A DNA stretch of 64,000 nucleotides. Source: Cellulomonas humilata. Lineage in GTDB: Bacteria; Actinomycetota; Actinomycetes; Actinomycetales; Cellulomonadaceae. Both the position numbers and the translations under genes were made by a program. Every line of letters begins with the position of its first letter. The stretch's first letter is position 1. The DNA is taken from NCBI RefSeq assembly GCF_013359775.1, contig NZ_JABMCI010000066.1, positions 248,001 to 312,000 on the forward strand. Direction: 5' to 3'. Positions 42,949 through 51,852 of this stretch are shown here, piece by piece. The notes below the pieces were generated by a model. It was not told the DNA's origin and did no database searches. It saw nothing but the letters and a program-made list of their open reading frames with translations.

Positions 42949-42990
42949 CGCGAGAGCCCCGCCCGGACGGATCCGGGCGGGGCTCTCGCG
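42949..42990. terminator. Bidirectional hairpin between convergent genes
   Basis: Perfect 19-bp arms (42949-42967 and 42972-42990) with a CGGA loop lie 5 nt past the ferritin-like stop and 8 nt before the DUF3107 stop, so the hairpin can end transcripts from both sides. Confidence 0.85.
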
Positions 42991-42998
42991 TACGTCGG

Positions 42999-43229
42999 TC
43001 AGATGTTGCCGAAGCCGACGCGACCCTTCGACTCCGAGCCGATCTCGACGTAGCCGAGGCTCGCCGTCGGCACGATGACCCGGCGTCCGCGGACGTCCAC
43101 CAGCTCGAGGGCCGGCCGGCCGCTCAGTGCGGCGGCCACGGCGGCAGCGACCTCGTCCGGCGTCTGGTCGGACTCGAGGCTGATCTCCCGAGGCAGGTTC
43201 TGCACGCCGATGGTGATCTCCACCGTCAT
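42999..43229 (-). CDS. DUF3107 family protein
   Basis: A 76-residue protein matching the actinobacterial DUF3107 pattern throughout: VEITIGVQNLPREISLESDQ at the start, DEVAAAVAAALSG in the middle, and IVPTASLGYVEIGSESKGRV with GFGN at the end. The function is unknown; relatives are often next to TetR regulators and helicases, as here. The start is ATG 43229 with AAGGA upstream; GTG 43238 is possible. Confidence 0.88.
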   Translation of the reverse strand: MTVEITIGVQNLPREISLESDQTPDEVAAAVAAALSGRPALELVDVRGRRVIVPTASLGYVEIGSESKGRVGFGNI

Positions 43230-43318
43230 CTCCTTCACGTCCTTACTCCACGCTGTGGTTCTCGGGGTCGTACCCGTGCCTGCATCAGCCCGGGTGGGCC
43301 GTGGCACGTCGTCCGATC

Positions 43319-43987
43319 CTAGGCGTCCTCGTAGACGAAGTCGGGCCGGATCAGCGCGGACACCCCGCCCCAGGCCAGCTGCGTGACCAGCTCGACCGTG
43401 CGTTCGGGCCCGACGTCGCTCGGCTGGCGGAGGCGGTGCGTCGCCGCGCCCTGCGCCATCGCGATCAGGGAGACGGCCAGCATGCCCGCGTCGTCCAGCG
43501 GCAGCGCTGTGACCTGCGACAGGACGGCGGTGATGCGACCGGCCGCCTCGGAGGACGCGTGCTCGACCCGGGCCCGCACATCGGCGTCGTGCGTGACGTC
43601 GGACTCGAAGAGCAGCGCCGACGACTCTCCTGCGCCCTCGACGAACATGATGTACGCCTGCACGATCGCGGCGATGACGTCGCGTCCGTCCCCGCGCCGC
43701 ACGGGCCCCTGCTCGATGCCGGCCACGGCCTTCTCCACGGCGACGAGCAGGTCGGCGCCGTTCTGGTCGACGACCGCGAGGTACAGGTCGAGCTTGGAGG
43801 GGAAGTGGCGGTACAGGACCGGCTTGCTGACCTCGGCGCGTTCCGCGATGTCGTCCATGGAGACGTGGTGGAAGCCCTCGGACGAGAAGAGCTCCTGGGC
43901 GACGCGCAGCACCTGGGCGCGCCGCTCGTCACGGGCCATCCGGGGGCTCCGGGGCCTCGGGGTCGAGTCGTCTGTCCCGTCCGTCAT
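43319..43987 (-). CDS. TetR-family transcriptional regulator
   Basis: A 222-residue regulator with a standard TetR helix-turn-helix (about 20-65): RRAQVLRVAQELFSSEGFHH, VSMDDIAERAEVSKPVLYRH and FPSKLDLYLAVV. The C-terminal ligand domain is not diagnostic. TACCAT ends 6 nt before ATG 43987, so the message is probably leaderless. It is divergent from the DUF3152 gene with only 47 nt between starts, so one operator could control both. Confidence 0.9.
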   Translation of the reverse strand: MTDGTDDSTPRPRSPRMARDERRAQVLRVAQELFSSEGFHHVSMDDIAERAEVSKPVLYRHFPSKLDLYLAVVDQNGADLLVAVEKAVAGIEQGPVRRGDGRDVIAAIVQAYIMFVEGAGESSALLFESDVTHDADVRARVEHASSEAAGRITAVLSQVTALPLDDAGMLAVSLIAMAQGAATHRLRQPSDVGPERTVELVTQLAWGGVSALIRPDFVYEDA

Positions 43988-43993
43988 CCCGCG

Positions 43994-43999
43994 ATGGTA
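43994..43999 (-). promoter_or_regulatory. -10 hexamer for the TetR gene
   Basis: TACCAT on the minus strand ends 6 nt before ATG 43987. On the plus strand GACGAT (44023-44028) has the same 6-nt spacing to GTG 44035, so the divergent promoters sit face to face in a very short gap. Confidence 0.5.
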
Positions 44000-44034
44000 G
44001 CCACGGGATGTGTCCGGGATGCGACGATGGCCGG

Positions 44035-44985
44035 GTGACAGCCCCGGAACCGCTCCGGACGGACCAGGGACCGACGCGTGCGTCTCGACGCTCGTCGGTC
44101 TCTCGTCGTCGTCCGTCGGCGGGGCACCGGCACCGGTCGGGCACCGTGCCGAGCCTGGTCCCGGGCGTCGTCGCGGTCGTGCTCGGGCTGACGCTCGGTG
44201 CGGGCGGCGGGTTCTGGGCGGTGAGCGCACCGGGTGCGGCCGCGATGGTCGACGACGTGCTGGGCACCTCGTCCGCCGCCCCCGCCGAGCCGGTCGAGCG
44301 CGTGGGCTCGCAGAGCCGGGCGTTCGCCGGACGCTCGTCGATCGTGCCCGACCCCGTGGAGGTGCCGCGCGGGACGCTCCCGACGGAGCAGCCGCCCAGC
44401 ATCGTCGCCCTCCCGCCCGGGCTGACCGCCGCCGACGTGGCCGCCGGGCTCCTGTCGAGCGAGATCCCCGAGTCCGCGTCGGGCATCTTGACCGTGGTCC
44501 CCGGGTCGGATCCGGGGCCGGGCACGGGTGCGGTCCGCACCGTGCGCGTGGAGGTCGAGGGTGGGCTGGCCGTCGACGGTGCCGCGTTCGCGGCGACGGT
44601 CATGGCCACGCTGAACGACCCCCGCGGGTGGGGCGCGGACGGCTCGTTGTCGTTCGCCCGCACGGACGGGGTCGCGGAGCTCAGGGTGGTCCTGGCATCG
44701 CCCTCGACGGTCGACGATCTCTGCGCGCCGCTGCGCACGGGCGGCGAGGTGTCGTGCGGGCGCAGCGGGCATGCCGTGCTGAACCTGCGCCGGTGGGTCC
44801 TGGCGACCACCGAGCTGGCGGACGACAAGGTGAGGTACCGGCAGTACCTGGTCAACCACGAGGTGGGCCACCTGCTCGGGCACGGGCACGAGCGGTGCGG
44901 CGGCGCAGGCCAGCTGGCGCCCCTGATGCAGCAGCAGTCGTACAAGGCAGCGCCGTGCATCCCGAACGCGTGGCCGTTCCCCTGA
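44035..44985 (+). CDS. DUF3152 secreted zinc-metalloprotease-like protein
   Basis: A 316-residue protein: an Arg/Ser-rich cytoplasmic start (about 1-38), one transmembrane/signal segment (about 40-70), a low-complexity linker and a DUF3152 domain (about 150-316). The domain has LNLRRWVLATTELADD, the zinc site NHEVGHLLGHGHE (HExxH plus a third His) and the Met-turn LAPLMQQQS, so it is a predicted metzincin-like peptidase acting outside the membrane. The substrate is unknown. The GTG start is set by GACGAT 6 nt upstream. Confidence 0.88.
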   Translation: MTAPEPLRTDQGPTRASRRSSVSRRRPSAGHRHRSGTVPSLVPGVVAVVLGLTLGAGGGFWAVSAPGAAAMVDDVLGTSSAAPAEPVERVGSQSRAFAGRSSIVPDPVEVPRGTLPTEQPPSIVALPPGLTAADVAAGLLSSEIPESASGILTVVPGSDPGPGTGAVRTVRVEVEGGLAVDGAAFAATVMATLNDPRGWGADGSLSFARTDGVAELRVVLASPSTVDDLCAPLRTGGEVSCGRSGHAVLNLRRWVLATTELADDKVRYRQYLVNHEVGHLLGHGHERCGGAGQLAPLMQQQSYKAAPCIPNAWPFP

Positions 44986-45049
44986 GCACCTGAGCGCCGC
45001 GCGCGGGTCGTGCGCGGCGGTGTCGGTGGCTCGTGATGGGATCGGCTCC

Positions 45050-48000
45050 GTGACCAGCTCTCCGCACGCCCTGCGCCTCGTGCGCCCGGCGTTCGCGGAC
45101 GTCCCCGAGCGTGGTCCGGGGACCGTCGTGGAGCTGGATCCCGACCAGTCGGCGGCGGTGTTCGCCACCGACCGCGCGCTGCTCGTGCTCGGCGCGCCCG
45201 GCACCGGCAAGACGACGGTCGCCCTCGAGGCGGTCGTCGCCGCGGTCGAGGCGGGCATGTCGCCGGAGGACGTGCTCATCCTGTCGTCGGGCCGGCGCGC
45301 CGCGGCGGACCTGCGGGACCGGCTCTCGGCGCGGCTGCGACGGACGTCCGGGCGGCCGCTGGTGCAGACCGCAGCCGCGGCGGCGTTCTCGGTGCTGCGC
45401 GCCCGGGCCTCGCTGCTGGGCGAGCCGCCGCCGACCCTGGTCTCCGGCGCCGAGCAGGACCTGCTGATCGGCGACCTGCTGGCCGGGCACGCCGCCGGGG
45501 AGGGCGTGCCGCTCGCGTGGCCGCCCGAGGTCCGGCCGGACGTTCTGGGCCTGCGCCCGTTCCGCGACGAGCTGCGCGACCTGCTGATGCGCGCGGCCGA
45601 GCGCAGCCTGACGCCGGTGGACCTGGCCGCGCTCGCGGACGCCCACGGTCGGCCCGCCTGGGCCAGCGCCGCGCGGCTGTACGAGGAGTACCTCGACGTG
45701 GTCCAGCTGCGCACCGGCACGCCGGACCTCGGTGCCCGGCTGGACCCGGCGGTCGTGGTCGACGAGGCGGCGCAGGCGCTCCTGACCTGGGAGGACGAGG
45801 TGCCCGGGGCGGTCCGCCCGCGATGGCGGCTGGTGGTGGTGGACGACCACCAGGAGAGCACGTCGGCGACGGCCCGCCTGTTGCGGGTGCTCGCGGACGA
45901 CGGGGCGCGCGTGCTGCTGCTGGCGGACCCGGACGCGGCCGTGCAGACCTTCCGGGGCGCGACGCCGTCGCTGGTCGGCCGCGCGGGCCTCGACGGTCCC
46001 GGTCCCGGGGAGCTCGGTGCCCGCACGGTGGTGCTGCGCACCGCCTGGCGGCACGACCCCCAGCTGCGCGACGTGGTCGGTCGGATCGCGGAGCGCGTGG
46101 GGGCGGTCGGGGGCGTGCAGCACCGGCGCGCGGTCCCCGCCCGGCCCGGCGGCGGCGAGGTCCGGGTCGCGGTGCTGCCCAGCACCGCGCAGGAGGCGGC
46201 GTTCGTCGCGCACGCGCTGCGCAGCGCGCACGTGGAGCGGGGCGTCCCGTGGGGCGAGATGGCGGTCGTCGCGCGGTCCGGCGCACAGGTCACCGCGCTG
46301 CGCCGTGCCCTGGCCGGAGCGGCGGTGCCGGTGAGCGTGCTCGGCAGCGACGTGCCGCTGCGCGAGGAGCCGGCCGCGCGGCCGCTGCTCGACGCGATGC
46401 GCGTGTGCGTCGGCGCGGCGGTGCTCGACGCCACCACGGCGGCGCGGCTGGCGTGCTCGCCGCTCGGTGGCCTGGACACGGTCGGCCTGCGCCGCGTCCG
46501 TCGCGCGCTGCGCACCCACGAGCTGGCCCAGGGCGGCGGCCGCACCAGCGACGCGCTGCTCGTCGAGGCGCTCTCGTCGGTCGACGGAGCGGCCTCGCTG
46601 CCCACCGCGGTGCGCCCGATCGCCCGGCTGGCGCGAGTGCTGACCGAGGGGCGTCGGGCCGCAGAGCTCCCGGCTGCCGACGCGCAGACCGTGCTGTGGG
46701 CGTTGTGGCGCGCGGCCGAGCAGGCTGAGCCGTGGCGCCGTTCCGCGCTCGCCGGGGGAGCCGCGGGCGAGCGCGCGGACCGTGACCTCGATGCGGTCCT
46801 GGCCCTGTTCCGCGCGGCGGAGACGTTCGTCGACCGGATGCCGCGGTCGTCGCCCGCCGCCTTCGTCGACTGGCTCCAGGCGCAGGACCTGCCCTCGGAC
46901 TCGCTCGCGGCCCGCGCCCGGCGCGCCTCGGTGCAGGTGCTGACCCCGGCGGGCGCGGCGGGGCGGGAGTGGGACGTGGTCGTGGTGGCCGGCGTGCAGG
47001 AGGGCTCGTGGCCGGACCTGCGGCTGCGCGACTCCCTGCTCGGCGCCCAGGCCCTCGTGGACCTGGTCGCCGGCCGCGCGGTGCCCGGCACCTCCGACGA
47101 CGCCGAGGCGGCCGGGGCCGCGCGGGACGCGGTGCTGGCGGACGAGCTGCGCTCCTTCGTCGTCGCCTGCTCGCGTGCCCGTCGCTCGCTGCTGGTGACG
47201 GCCGTGGACGACGCCGACCACCAGCCGTCACCCTTCGTCGAGCTGGTCGACCCGTCCGACGACGAGGGCGACGCCCGCCGCACCAGCGTCCCGAGCCCGC
47301 TCGACCTGCGGGGGCTGGTTGCCCAGCTGCGGGCGCACCTGGAGCAGGCGGCGCTCGACGGGGTCGAGCCGGACCCGGTCGCTGCCCGCACGCTGGCGCG
47401 ACTGGCGACGGCCGACGTCACCGGCGCCGACCCGGACCAGTGGTACGGCCTGGCCGAGCCGTCCAGCGAGGCGCCGCTGTGGGAGGCGGACGAGCGTGTG
47501 CCGGTCTCGCCGTCCAAGGTCGAGACCGCGCAGCGCTGCGCCCTGCGGTGGGCGCTCGAGGCCGCAGGCGGGACGTCGTCGGCCAGCGGCGGGCAGAGCC
47601 TGGGCACGCTGCTGCACGCCATCGCGCAGGAGCACCCGCGCGGCACGGAGCAGGAGCTGTCGGCGGCGCTCGACCGCCGCTGGGGCGAGCTCGGACTCGG
47701 CGCCGGCTGGCCCGCGCTCGCCACCCGGCGCAAGGCGGACGCGATGGTGCACCGGCTCGCCGTCTACCTGCGGACCGCCGGGGAGCCGCTGCTGGTGGAG
47801 GGGTCGTTCGCCGTCGACACCGAGCGCGCGTCCCTGCGGGGGTCGGCCGACCGCATCGAGCTCGTGCAGGACGACGCCGCCGGGCCGGTGGTGCGGGTGG
47901 TGGACCTGAAGACCGGCGCCAGCCCGCCGAGCGTCAGCAAGGCCACGGAGAACCCGCAGCTGGGCGCCTACCAGCTGGCGGTCGACGCGGGCGCGTTCGA

Positions 48001-48256
48001 CGGGCTGCCCGAGGGCGCCACGAGCGGGGGGGCGCAGCTGGTCTTCCTCGGCACGGGCGCCACCGCCACGACCCGGTCGCAGGACGCGCTCGGTCCGGAG
48101 GTGGACGGACCCAGCTGGGCACGGACGATGGTCGACCAGGTGGCGGACAAGATGGCCGCCTCGACGTTCCAGGCCACCACCAACGACCTGTGCGACCGCT
48201 GCCCCGTGCGGCGTTCCTGCCCGGTCCGCGGCGAGGGCGGACAGGTGGTCGCATGA
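45050..48256 (+). CDS. adnA: AdnA: helicase-nuclease subunit of AdnAB
   Basis: A 1068-residue subunit of the mycobacterial-type double-strand-break resection machine. The N-terminal UvrD-like motor has Walker A LGAPGTGKTTVALEA and the diverged motif II VVVDDHQEST (DD in place of DE). Motif VI region is VACSRARRSLLV. The C-terminal RecB-type nuclease has VRVVDLKTGASPP, and four cysteines (CALRW at about 829; CDRCPVRRSCP at about 1046) that fit an AddB-like Fe-S staple. It is translationally coupled to adnB (4-nt overlap). It resects DNA ends for recombination in place of RecBCD. Confidence 0.92.
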   Translation: MTSSPHALRLVRPAFADVPERGPGTVVELDPDQSAAVFATDRALLVLGAPGTGKTTVALEAVVAAVEAGMSPEDVLILSSGRRAAADLRDRLSARLRRTSGRPLVQTAAAAAFSVLRARASLLGEPPPTLVSGAEQDLLIGDLLAGHAAGEGVPLAWPPEVRPDVLGLRPFRDELRDLLMRAAERSLTPVDLAALADAHGRPAWASAARLYEEYLDVVQLRTGTPDLGARLDPAVVVDEAAQALLTWEDEVPGAVRPRWRLVVVDDHQESTSATARLLRVLADDGARVLLLADPDAAVQTFRGATPSLVGRAGLDGPGPGELGARTVVLRTAWRHDPQLRDVVGRIAERVGAVGGVQHRRAVPARPGGGEVRVAVLPSTAQEAAFVAHALRSAHVERGVPWGEMAVVARSGAQVTALRRALAGAAVPVSVLGSDVPLREEPAARPLLDAMRVCVGAAVLDATTAARLACSPLGGLDTVGLRRVRRALRTHELAQGGGRTSDALLVEALSSVDGAASLPTAVRPIARLARVLTEGRRAAELPAADAQTVLWALWRAAEQAEPWRRSALAGGAAGERADRDLDAVLALFRAAETFVDRMPRSSPAAFVDWLQAQDLPSDSLAARARRASVQVLTPAGAAGREWDVVVVAGVQEGSWPDLRLRDSLLGAQALVDLVAGRAVPGTSDDAEAAGAARDAVLADELRSFVVACSRARRSLLVTAVDDADHQPSPFVELVDPSDDEGDARRTSVPSPLDLRGLVAQLRAHLEQAALDGVEPDPVAARTLARLATADVTGADPDQWYGLAEPSSEAPLWEADERVPVSPSKVETAQRCALRWALEAAGGTSSASGGQSLGTLLHAIAQEHPRGTEQELSAALDRRWGELGLGAGWPALATRRKADAMVHRLAVYLRTAGEPLLVEGSFAVDTERASLRGSADRIELVQDDAAGPVVRVVDLKTGASPPSVSKATENPQLGAYQLAVDAGAFDGLPEGATSGGAQLVFLGTGATATTRSQDALGPEVDGPSWARTMVDQVADKMAASTFQATTNDLCDRCPVRRSCPVRGEGGQVVA

Positions 48257-51200
48257 CGCTGACCGCCGCACAGATCGCCGCCCTCGTCGGCCAGCCGCCG
48301 CCGACGCCCGAGCAGCGGGTCGTCATCGAGGCACCCCTCGCGCCGTCGCTGGTGGTGGCCGGTGCCGGGTCCGGCAAGACGGAGACCATGGCCGCACGGG
48401 TGGTCTGGCTGCTGGCCAACGGCATCGTGGCGCCGGATCAGATCCTGGGCCTGACCTTCACGCGCAAGGCGGCCGGCGAGCTGTCCGAGCGGGTGCGCAA
48501 GCGGCTGCGCACCCTCGCCCGGGCGGCGGCGGCCGAGGGCGTGGTGCTCGGCGGCGAGGTCGACCCCGAGCGCGGCGCGGGCCTGGCCGGACTCGCGCGG
48601 CCGACGATCTCCACCTACAACTCCTACGCGGCGTCCCTGGTGTCGGACCACGCGCTGCGCCTCGGGCTCGACCCGTCGGCCCGGCTGCTCGGCGAGGCGG
48701 CGCAGTGGCAGCTCGCGTCCGAGGTGGTCGAGGCGTGGAGCGACGACCTGGACACCGACGCCGCCACGTCGACCGTGATCGAGGCGGTGCTCACCTTGTC
48801 CGGCGCGCTGGACGAGCACCTGCTCGACGCGGCCGGCGCGCGCAGCGGGATCGAGGGCATCATCGAGGCCCTCGTCGCGACGCCCGCGGGCACCCCGCCG
48901 CGCGAGCCGTACGCCGAGATCAAGCGGCTGCTGCGGTCGCTGGGGGAGCGCGTGCGGGTGCTCGACCTCGTCGCCGAGTACCGGACGCGGAAGAGGGCGA
49001 GCGACGCGATCGACTTCGGCGACCAGGTGGCCCTGGCCGCCCGGCTGGCCCTCGACGTGCCCGAGGTGGGCGCCGGTGAGCGGCAACGGTTCCGGGTCGT
49101 CCTGCTCGACGAGTACCAGGACACGTCCTACGCCCAGCTGACCCTGCTCGGCGCGCTGTTCGGTTCCGGGCACCCGGTCACGGCCGTCGGGGACCCGCAC
49201 CAGTCGATCTACGGCTGGCGCGGTGCGAGCGCGGGCGGGCTGGAGGGCTTCCCGACGTCGTTCCCGCAGGTGCACCCGGACGGGTCCCGGTCGCCGGCGG
49301 ACGTCCACCTGCTGTCCACCTCGTGGCGCAACGACCGGCTCATCCTCGCGGCGGCCAACCACGTGGCGGCGCCGCTGCGGGCGTCGGCCACCCGGGTGGC
49401 CGTGCCGGTGCTGGCCGCGCGGCCCGGTGCGGGCGAGGGCCACGTCCACGCCCACGTCGCCGAGACGGTCGAGGACGAGGCGCGGGCGGTCGCGCAGTTC
49501 GTCCGCGACCGCTGGCGGCCCGCCGGACCGGGACACGACCGGGTCACCGCCGCGGTCCTGTGCCGCAAGCGGTCCCAGTTCGAGACGCTGCGTCGCGCCC
49601 TGCGCGACGCCGGCCTGCCGGTCGAGGTCGTCGGGCTCGGCGGCCTGCTGTCGGCTCCCGAGGTGGTCGACCTGGTCGCGCTCCTCCAGGCCGCGCACGA
49701 CCCGTCCCGCGGCGACGCGCTCATGCGACTGCTCACCGGCGCGCGCACCCGGCTCGGAGCAGCGGACCTGCACGCGCTCGCGGCGTGGTCCGGCGAGCTG
49801 GCGGCGCGGCACGGCGGTGACGCGCGGTCCCGGGGGCGCGCGCCTGCAGCCTCGGACGACGTGGTGGTCGAGGCGGACGCGGTCGACGAGCGCAGCATCG
49901 TGGACGCTCTCGACGCGATCACCGAGCTCCCCGTGCAGGGGTGGACCAGCCGCGGTGGCCGGACGCTCAGCGCGGTCGGCCGGGCGCGGCTCGCCGACCT
50001 CGCCGTGACGCTGCGAGCGCTCCGGGCGCACACCTACCTGTCCGTGCCGGAGCTGGTCGGGGAAGCGGAGCGCCTGCTCGGGCTCGACATCGAGGTCGCC
50101 GCACGCGCGCGCACGTCGCCGGGCCGTGCGCGCGCGCAGCTGGACGCGTTCCGGGACGTGGCCGTCGAGTTCGCCCGGTCCGCCGACCACCCCAACCTGG
50201 GCGGCTTCCTCGCGTGGCTCGAGGCGGCGGACACCCGCGAGAACGGCCTGGACATGCCGGTCTCCGAGCCCGACCCGGACGCGGTGCAGCTCATCACGGT
50301 GCACGCGGCCAAGGGCCTGGAGTGGGACGTCGTCGCCGTCGCCGGCCTGGTGGACGGCGGGCTGCCCGCCACCGCGACGCAGGGCAAGGACGGACCGAAG
50401 GACTCGGCCTGGCTCACCGGGCTCGGCTCGCTGCCCTACCCGCTGCGCGGCGACCGCCACGACCTGCCCGAGTTCGCGTACTCCGGCGCCGAGGACCCCA
50501 AGGAGCTGGAGGACCGGCGCAAGACGTTCCTGCTCGCGGCCGGCGACCACGAGGTCGCCGAGGAGCGGCGGCTCGCGTACGTCGCGCTCACCCGTGCCCG
50601 GTCCGACCTGCTGCTCACCGCCGCCTGGTGGGGCGACGGCTCCCGCGTCCGCAAGGTCTCCCTGTTCCTGGACGAGCTGGCCGAGGCCGGCCTGGTCGAG
50701 CCGGGCGGGTGGGAGCTGGCGCCCGAGGACGGCGGGACGAACCCCCGCGACTCGCTGGTGCTCACGGCCACCTGGCCCTCGGACCCGTTCGGCACCGACG
50801 CGGGCACGACCCGTCGACGGCACGTCGAGGAGGCGGCGGGACGCGTCCGCGCGGCCATGGCCGAGCACGCCGACCCGCAGGTCGCGCTCCCCGAGAACGC
50901 GCAGACGGACGCGCCCGACGCCCATCCGTGGGACGTGCTCGCCGACCGCCTGCTGGCCGAGCGCGAGCGGGTCCGGACCCCGTCGGGCGAGGTCGAGCTG
51001 CCCGCGCACCTGTCTGCCTCTGCGCTCGTGCGTCTCGACGGCGACCCGGCGGAGTTCGCGCAGCACCTGCGTCGCCCGGTGCCGGCCGAGCCGTCGCCGC
51101 AGGCCCGCAGGGGCACGCGGTTCCACGCCTGGGTCGAGGGCTGGTACGGCAGCGCGTCGCTGGTGGACGTCGACGCGCTGCCCGGTGCCGACGACGACTC

Positions 51201-51768
51201 CGCGGTGCTCGACCTGGACGAGCGCGCGCTCCGCGACGCGTTCCTCGCCACCGAGTGGGCCGACCGCTCGCCGGCCGCGGTCGAGGTGGACATCGAGATC
51301 TCGGTCGACGGGTACGTGCTGCGCTCCCGGATCGACGCGGTCTTCCCCGACCCCGCCGGGACGACGGAGGAGCCCGGCGTCGTCGTCGTCGACTGGAAGA
51401 CCGGGTCACCGCCGAAGGACGAGGCCGCACGGGCGTCCCGCGAGCTCCAGCTGGCCGTCTACCGGCTGGCCTGGTCGCGGTGGACCGGAACGCCCCTGGA
51501 GCGGGTGCGCGCCGCGTTCTGCTACGTCGGCGCGGGCGTGACCGTCTACCCGGAGCGGCTGCTGGACGAGGCGGAGATCGCGGGCCTGCTCAGCGCGGCC
51601 ACCCGCGGCCCGCAGGCCCCGGGAGAGGTCACACCGCGGGTCAACCGACGCGGCGCCCGGACCAACGCCCCCACCCGCCGCCGTGCGGGATGGGAGGGCT
51701 CCAACGCGGCCCCTGCCCGACGTGCCACCCCCCGGCCGTCGGCGCCCACGCTCTTCGACGGCGACTGA
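48253..51768 (+). CDS. adnB: AdnB: lead helicase-nuclease subunit of AdnAB
   Basis: A 1171-residue partner of AdnA. The UvrD/Rep motor is fully canonical: Walker A VAGAGSGKTETMAARV (about residue 36), LTFTRKAAGELSERV (Ia), LLDEYQDTSYAQ (II, about 285), GDPHQSIYGWRGA (III), LITVHAAKGLEWDVV (V) and YVALTRARSDL (VI). The C-terminal nuclease has GTRFHAWVEGWYG (about 957) and VVVVDWKTGSPPKD (about 1045). It ends in an Arg/Pro-rich tail. In mycobacteria AdnB is the dominant motor; the intact motifs here agree. Confidence 0.94.
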   Translation: MTLTAAQIAALVGQPPPTPEQRVVIEAPLAPSLVVAGAGSGKTETMAARVVWLLANGIVAPDQILGLTFTRKAAGELSERVRKRLRTLARAAAAEGVVLGGEVDPERGAGLAGLARPTISTYNSYAASLVSDHALRLGLDPSARLLGEAAQWQLASEVVEAWSDDLDTDAATSTVIEAVLTLSGALDEHLLDAAGARSGIEGIIEALVATPAGTPPREPYAEIKRLLRSLGERVRVLDLVAEYRTRKRASDAIDFGDQVALAARLALDVPEVGAGERQRFRVVLLDEYQDTSYAQLTLLGALFGSGHPVTAVGDPHQSIYGWRGASAGGLEGFPTSFPQVHPDGSRSPADVHLLSTSWRNDRLILAAANHVAAPLRASATRVAVPVLAARPGAGEGHVHAHVAETVEDEARAVAQFVRDRWRPAGPGHDRVTAAVLCRKRSQFETLRRALRDAGLPVEVVGLGGLLSAPEVVDLVALLQAAHDPSRGDALMRLLTGARTRLGAADLHALAAWSGELAARHGGDARSRGRAPAASDDVVVEADAVDERSIVDALDAITELPVQGWTSRGGRTLSAVGRARLADLAVTLRALRAHTYLSVPELVGEAERLLGLDIEVAARARTSPGRARAQLDAFRDVAVEFARSADHPNLGGFLAWLEAADTRENGLDMPVSEPDPDAVQLITVHAAKGLEWDVVAVAGLVDGGLPATATQGKDGPKDSAWLTGLGSLPYPLRGDRHDLPEFAYSGAEDPKELEDRRKTFLLAAGDHEVAEERRLAYVALTRARSDLLLTAAWWGDGSRVRKVSLFLDELAEAGLVEPGGWELAPEDGGTNPRDSLVLTATWPSDPFGTDAGTTRRRHVEEAAGRVRAAMAEHADPQVALPENAQTDAPDAHPWDVLADRLLAERERVRTPSGEVELPAHLSASALVRLDGDPAEFAQHLRRPVPAEPSPQARRGTRFHAWVEGWYGSASLVDVDALPGADDDSAVLDLDERALRDAFLATEWADRSPAAVEVDIEISVDGYVLRSRIDAVFPDPAGTTEEPGVVVVDWKTGSPPKDEAARASRELQLAVYRLAWSRWTGTPLERVRAAFCYVGAGVTVYPERLLDEAEIAGLLSAATRGPQAPGEVTPRVNRRGARTNAPTRRRAGWEGSNAAPARRATPRPSAPTLFDGD

Positions 51769-51825
51769 CGCCCGCAGGATCTCAGGGTCAGTCGACGAGC
51801 CCGCCGAGGTCGCGGGCATGGTGCA

Positions 51826-51850
51826 GACCGCTCCAGGAGGCGGAGCGGTC
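51826..51850. terminator. Hairpin between convergent adnB and the kinase-fold gene
   Basis: GACCGCTCC (51826-51834) and GGAGCGGTC (51842-51850) form a perfect 9-bp stem with a 7-nt loop, ending 3 nt from the stop of the leftward gene. It could serve both transcripts. Confidence 0.6.
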
Positions 51851-51852
51851 CG

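Noticed and set aside
42949..42990. Integron attC or phage attachment site
   Set aside because: It is a perfect hairpin with a 4-nt loop between convergent genes, best explained as a shared terminator. No integrase is in the window.
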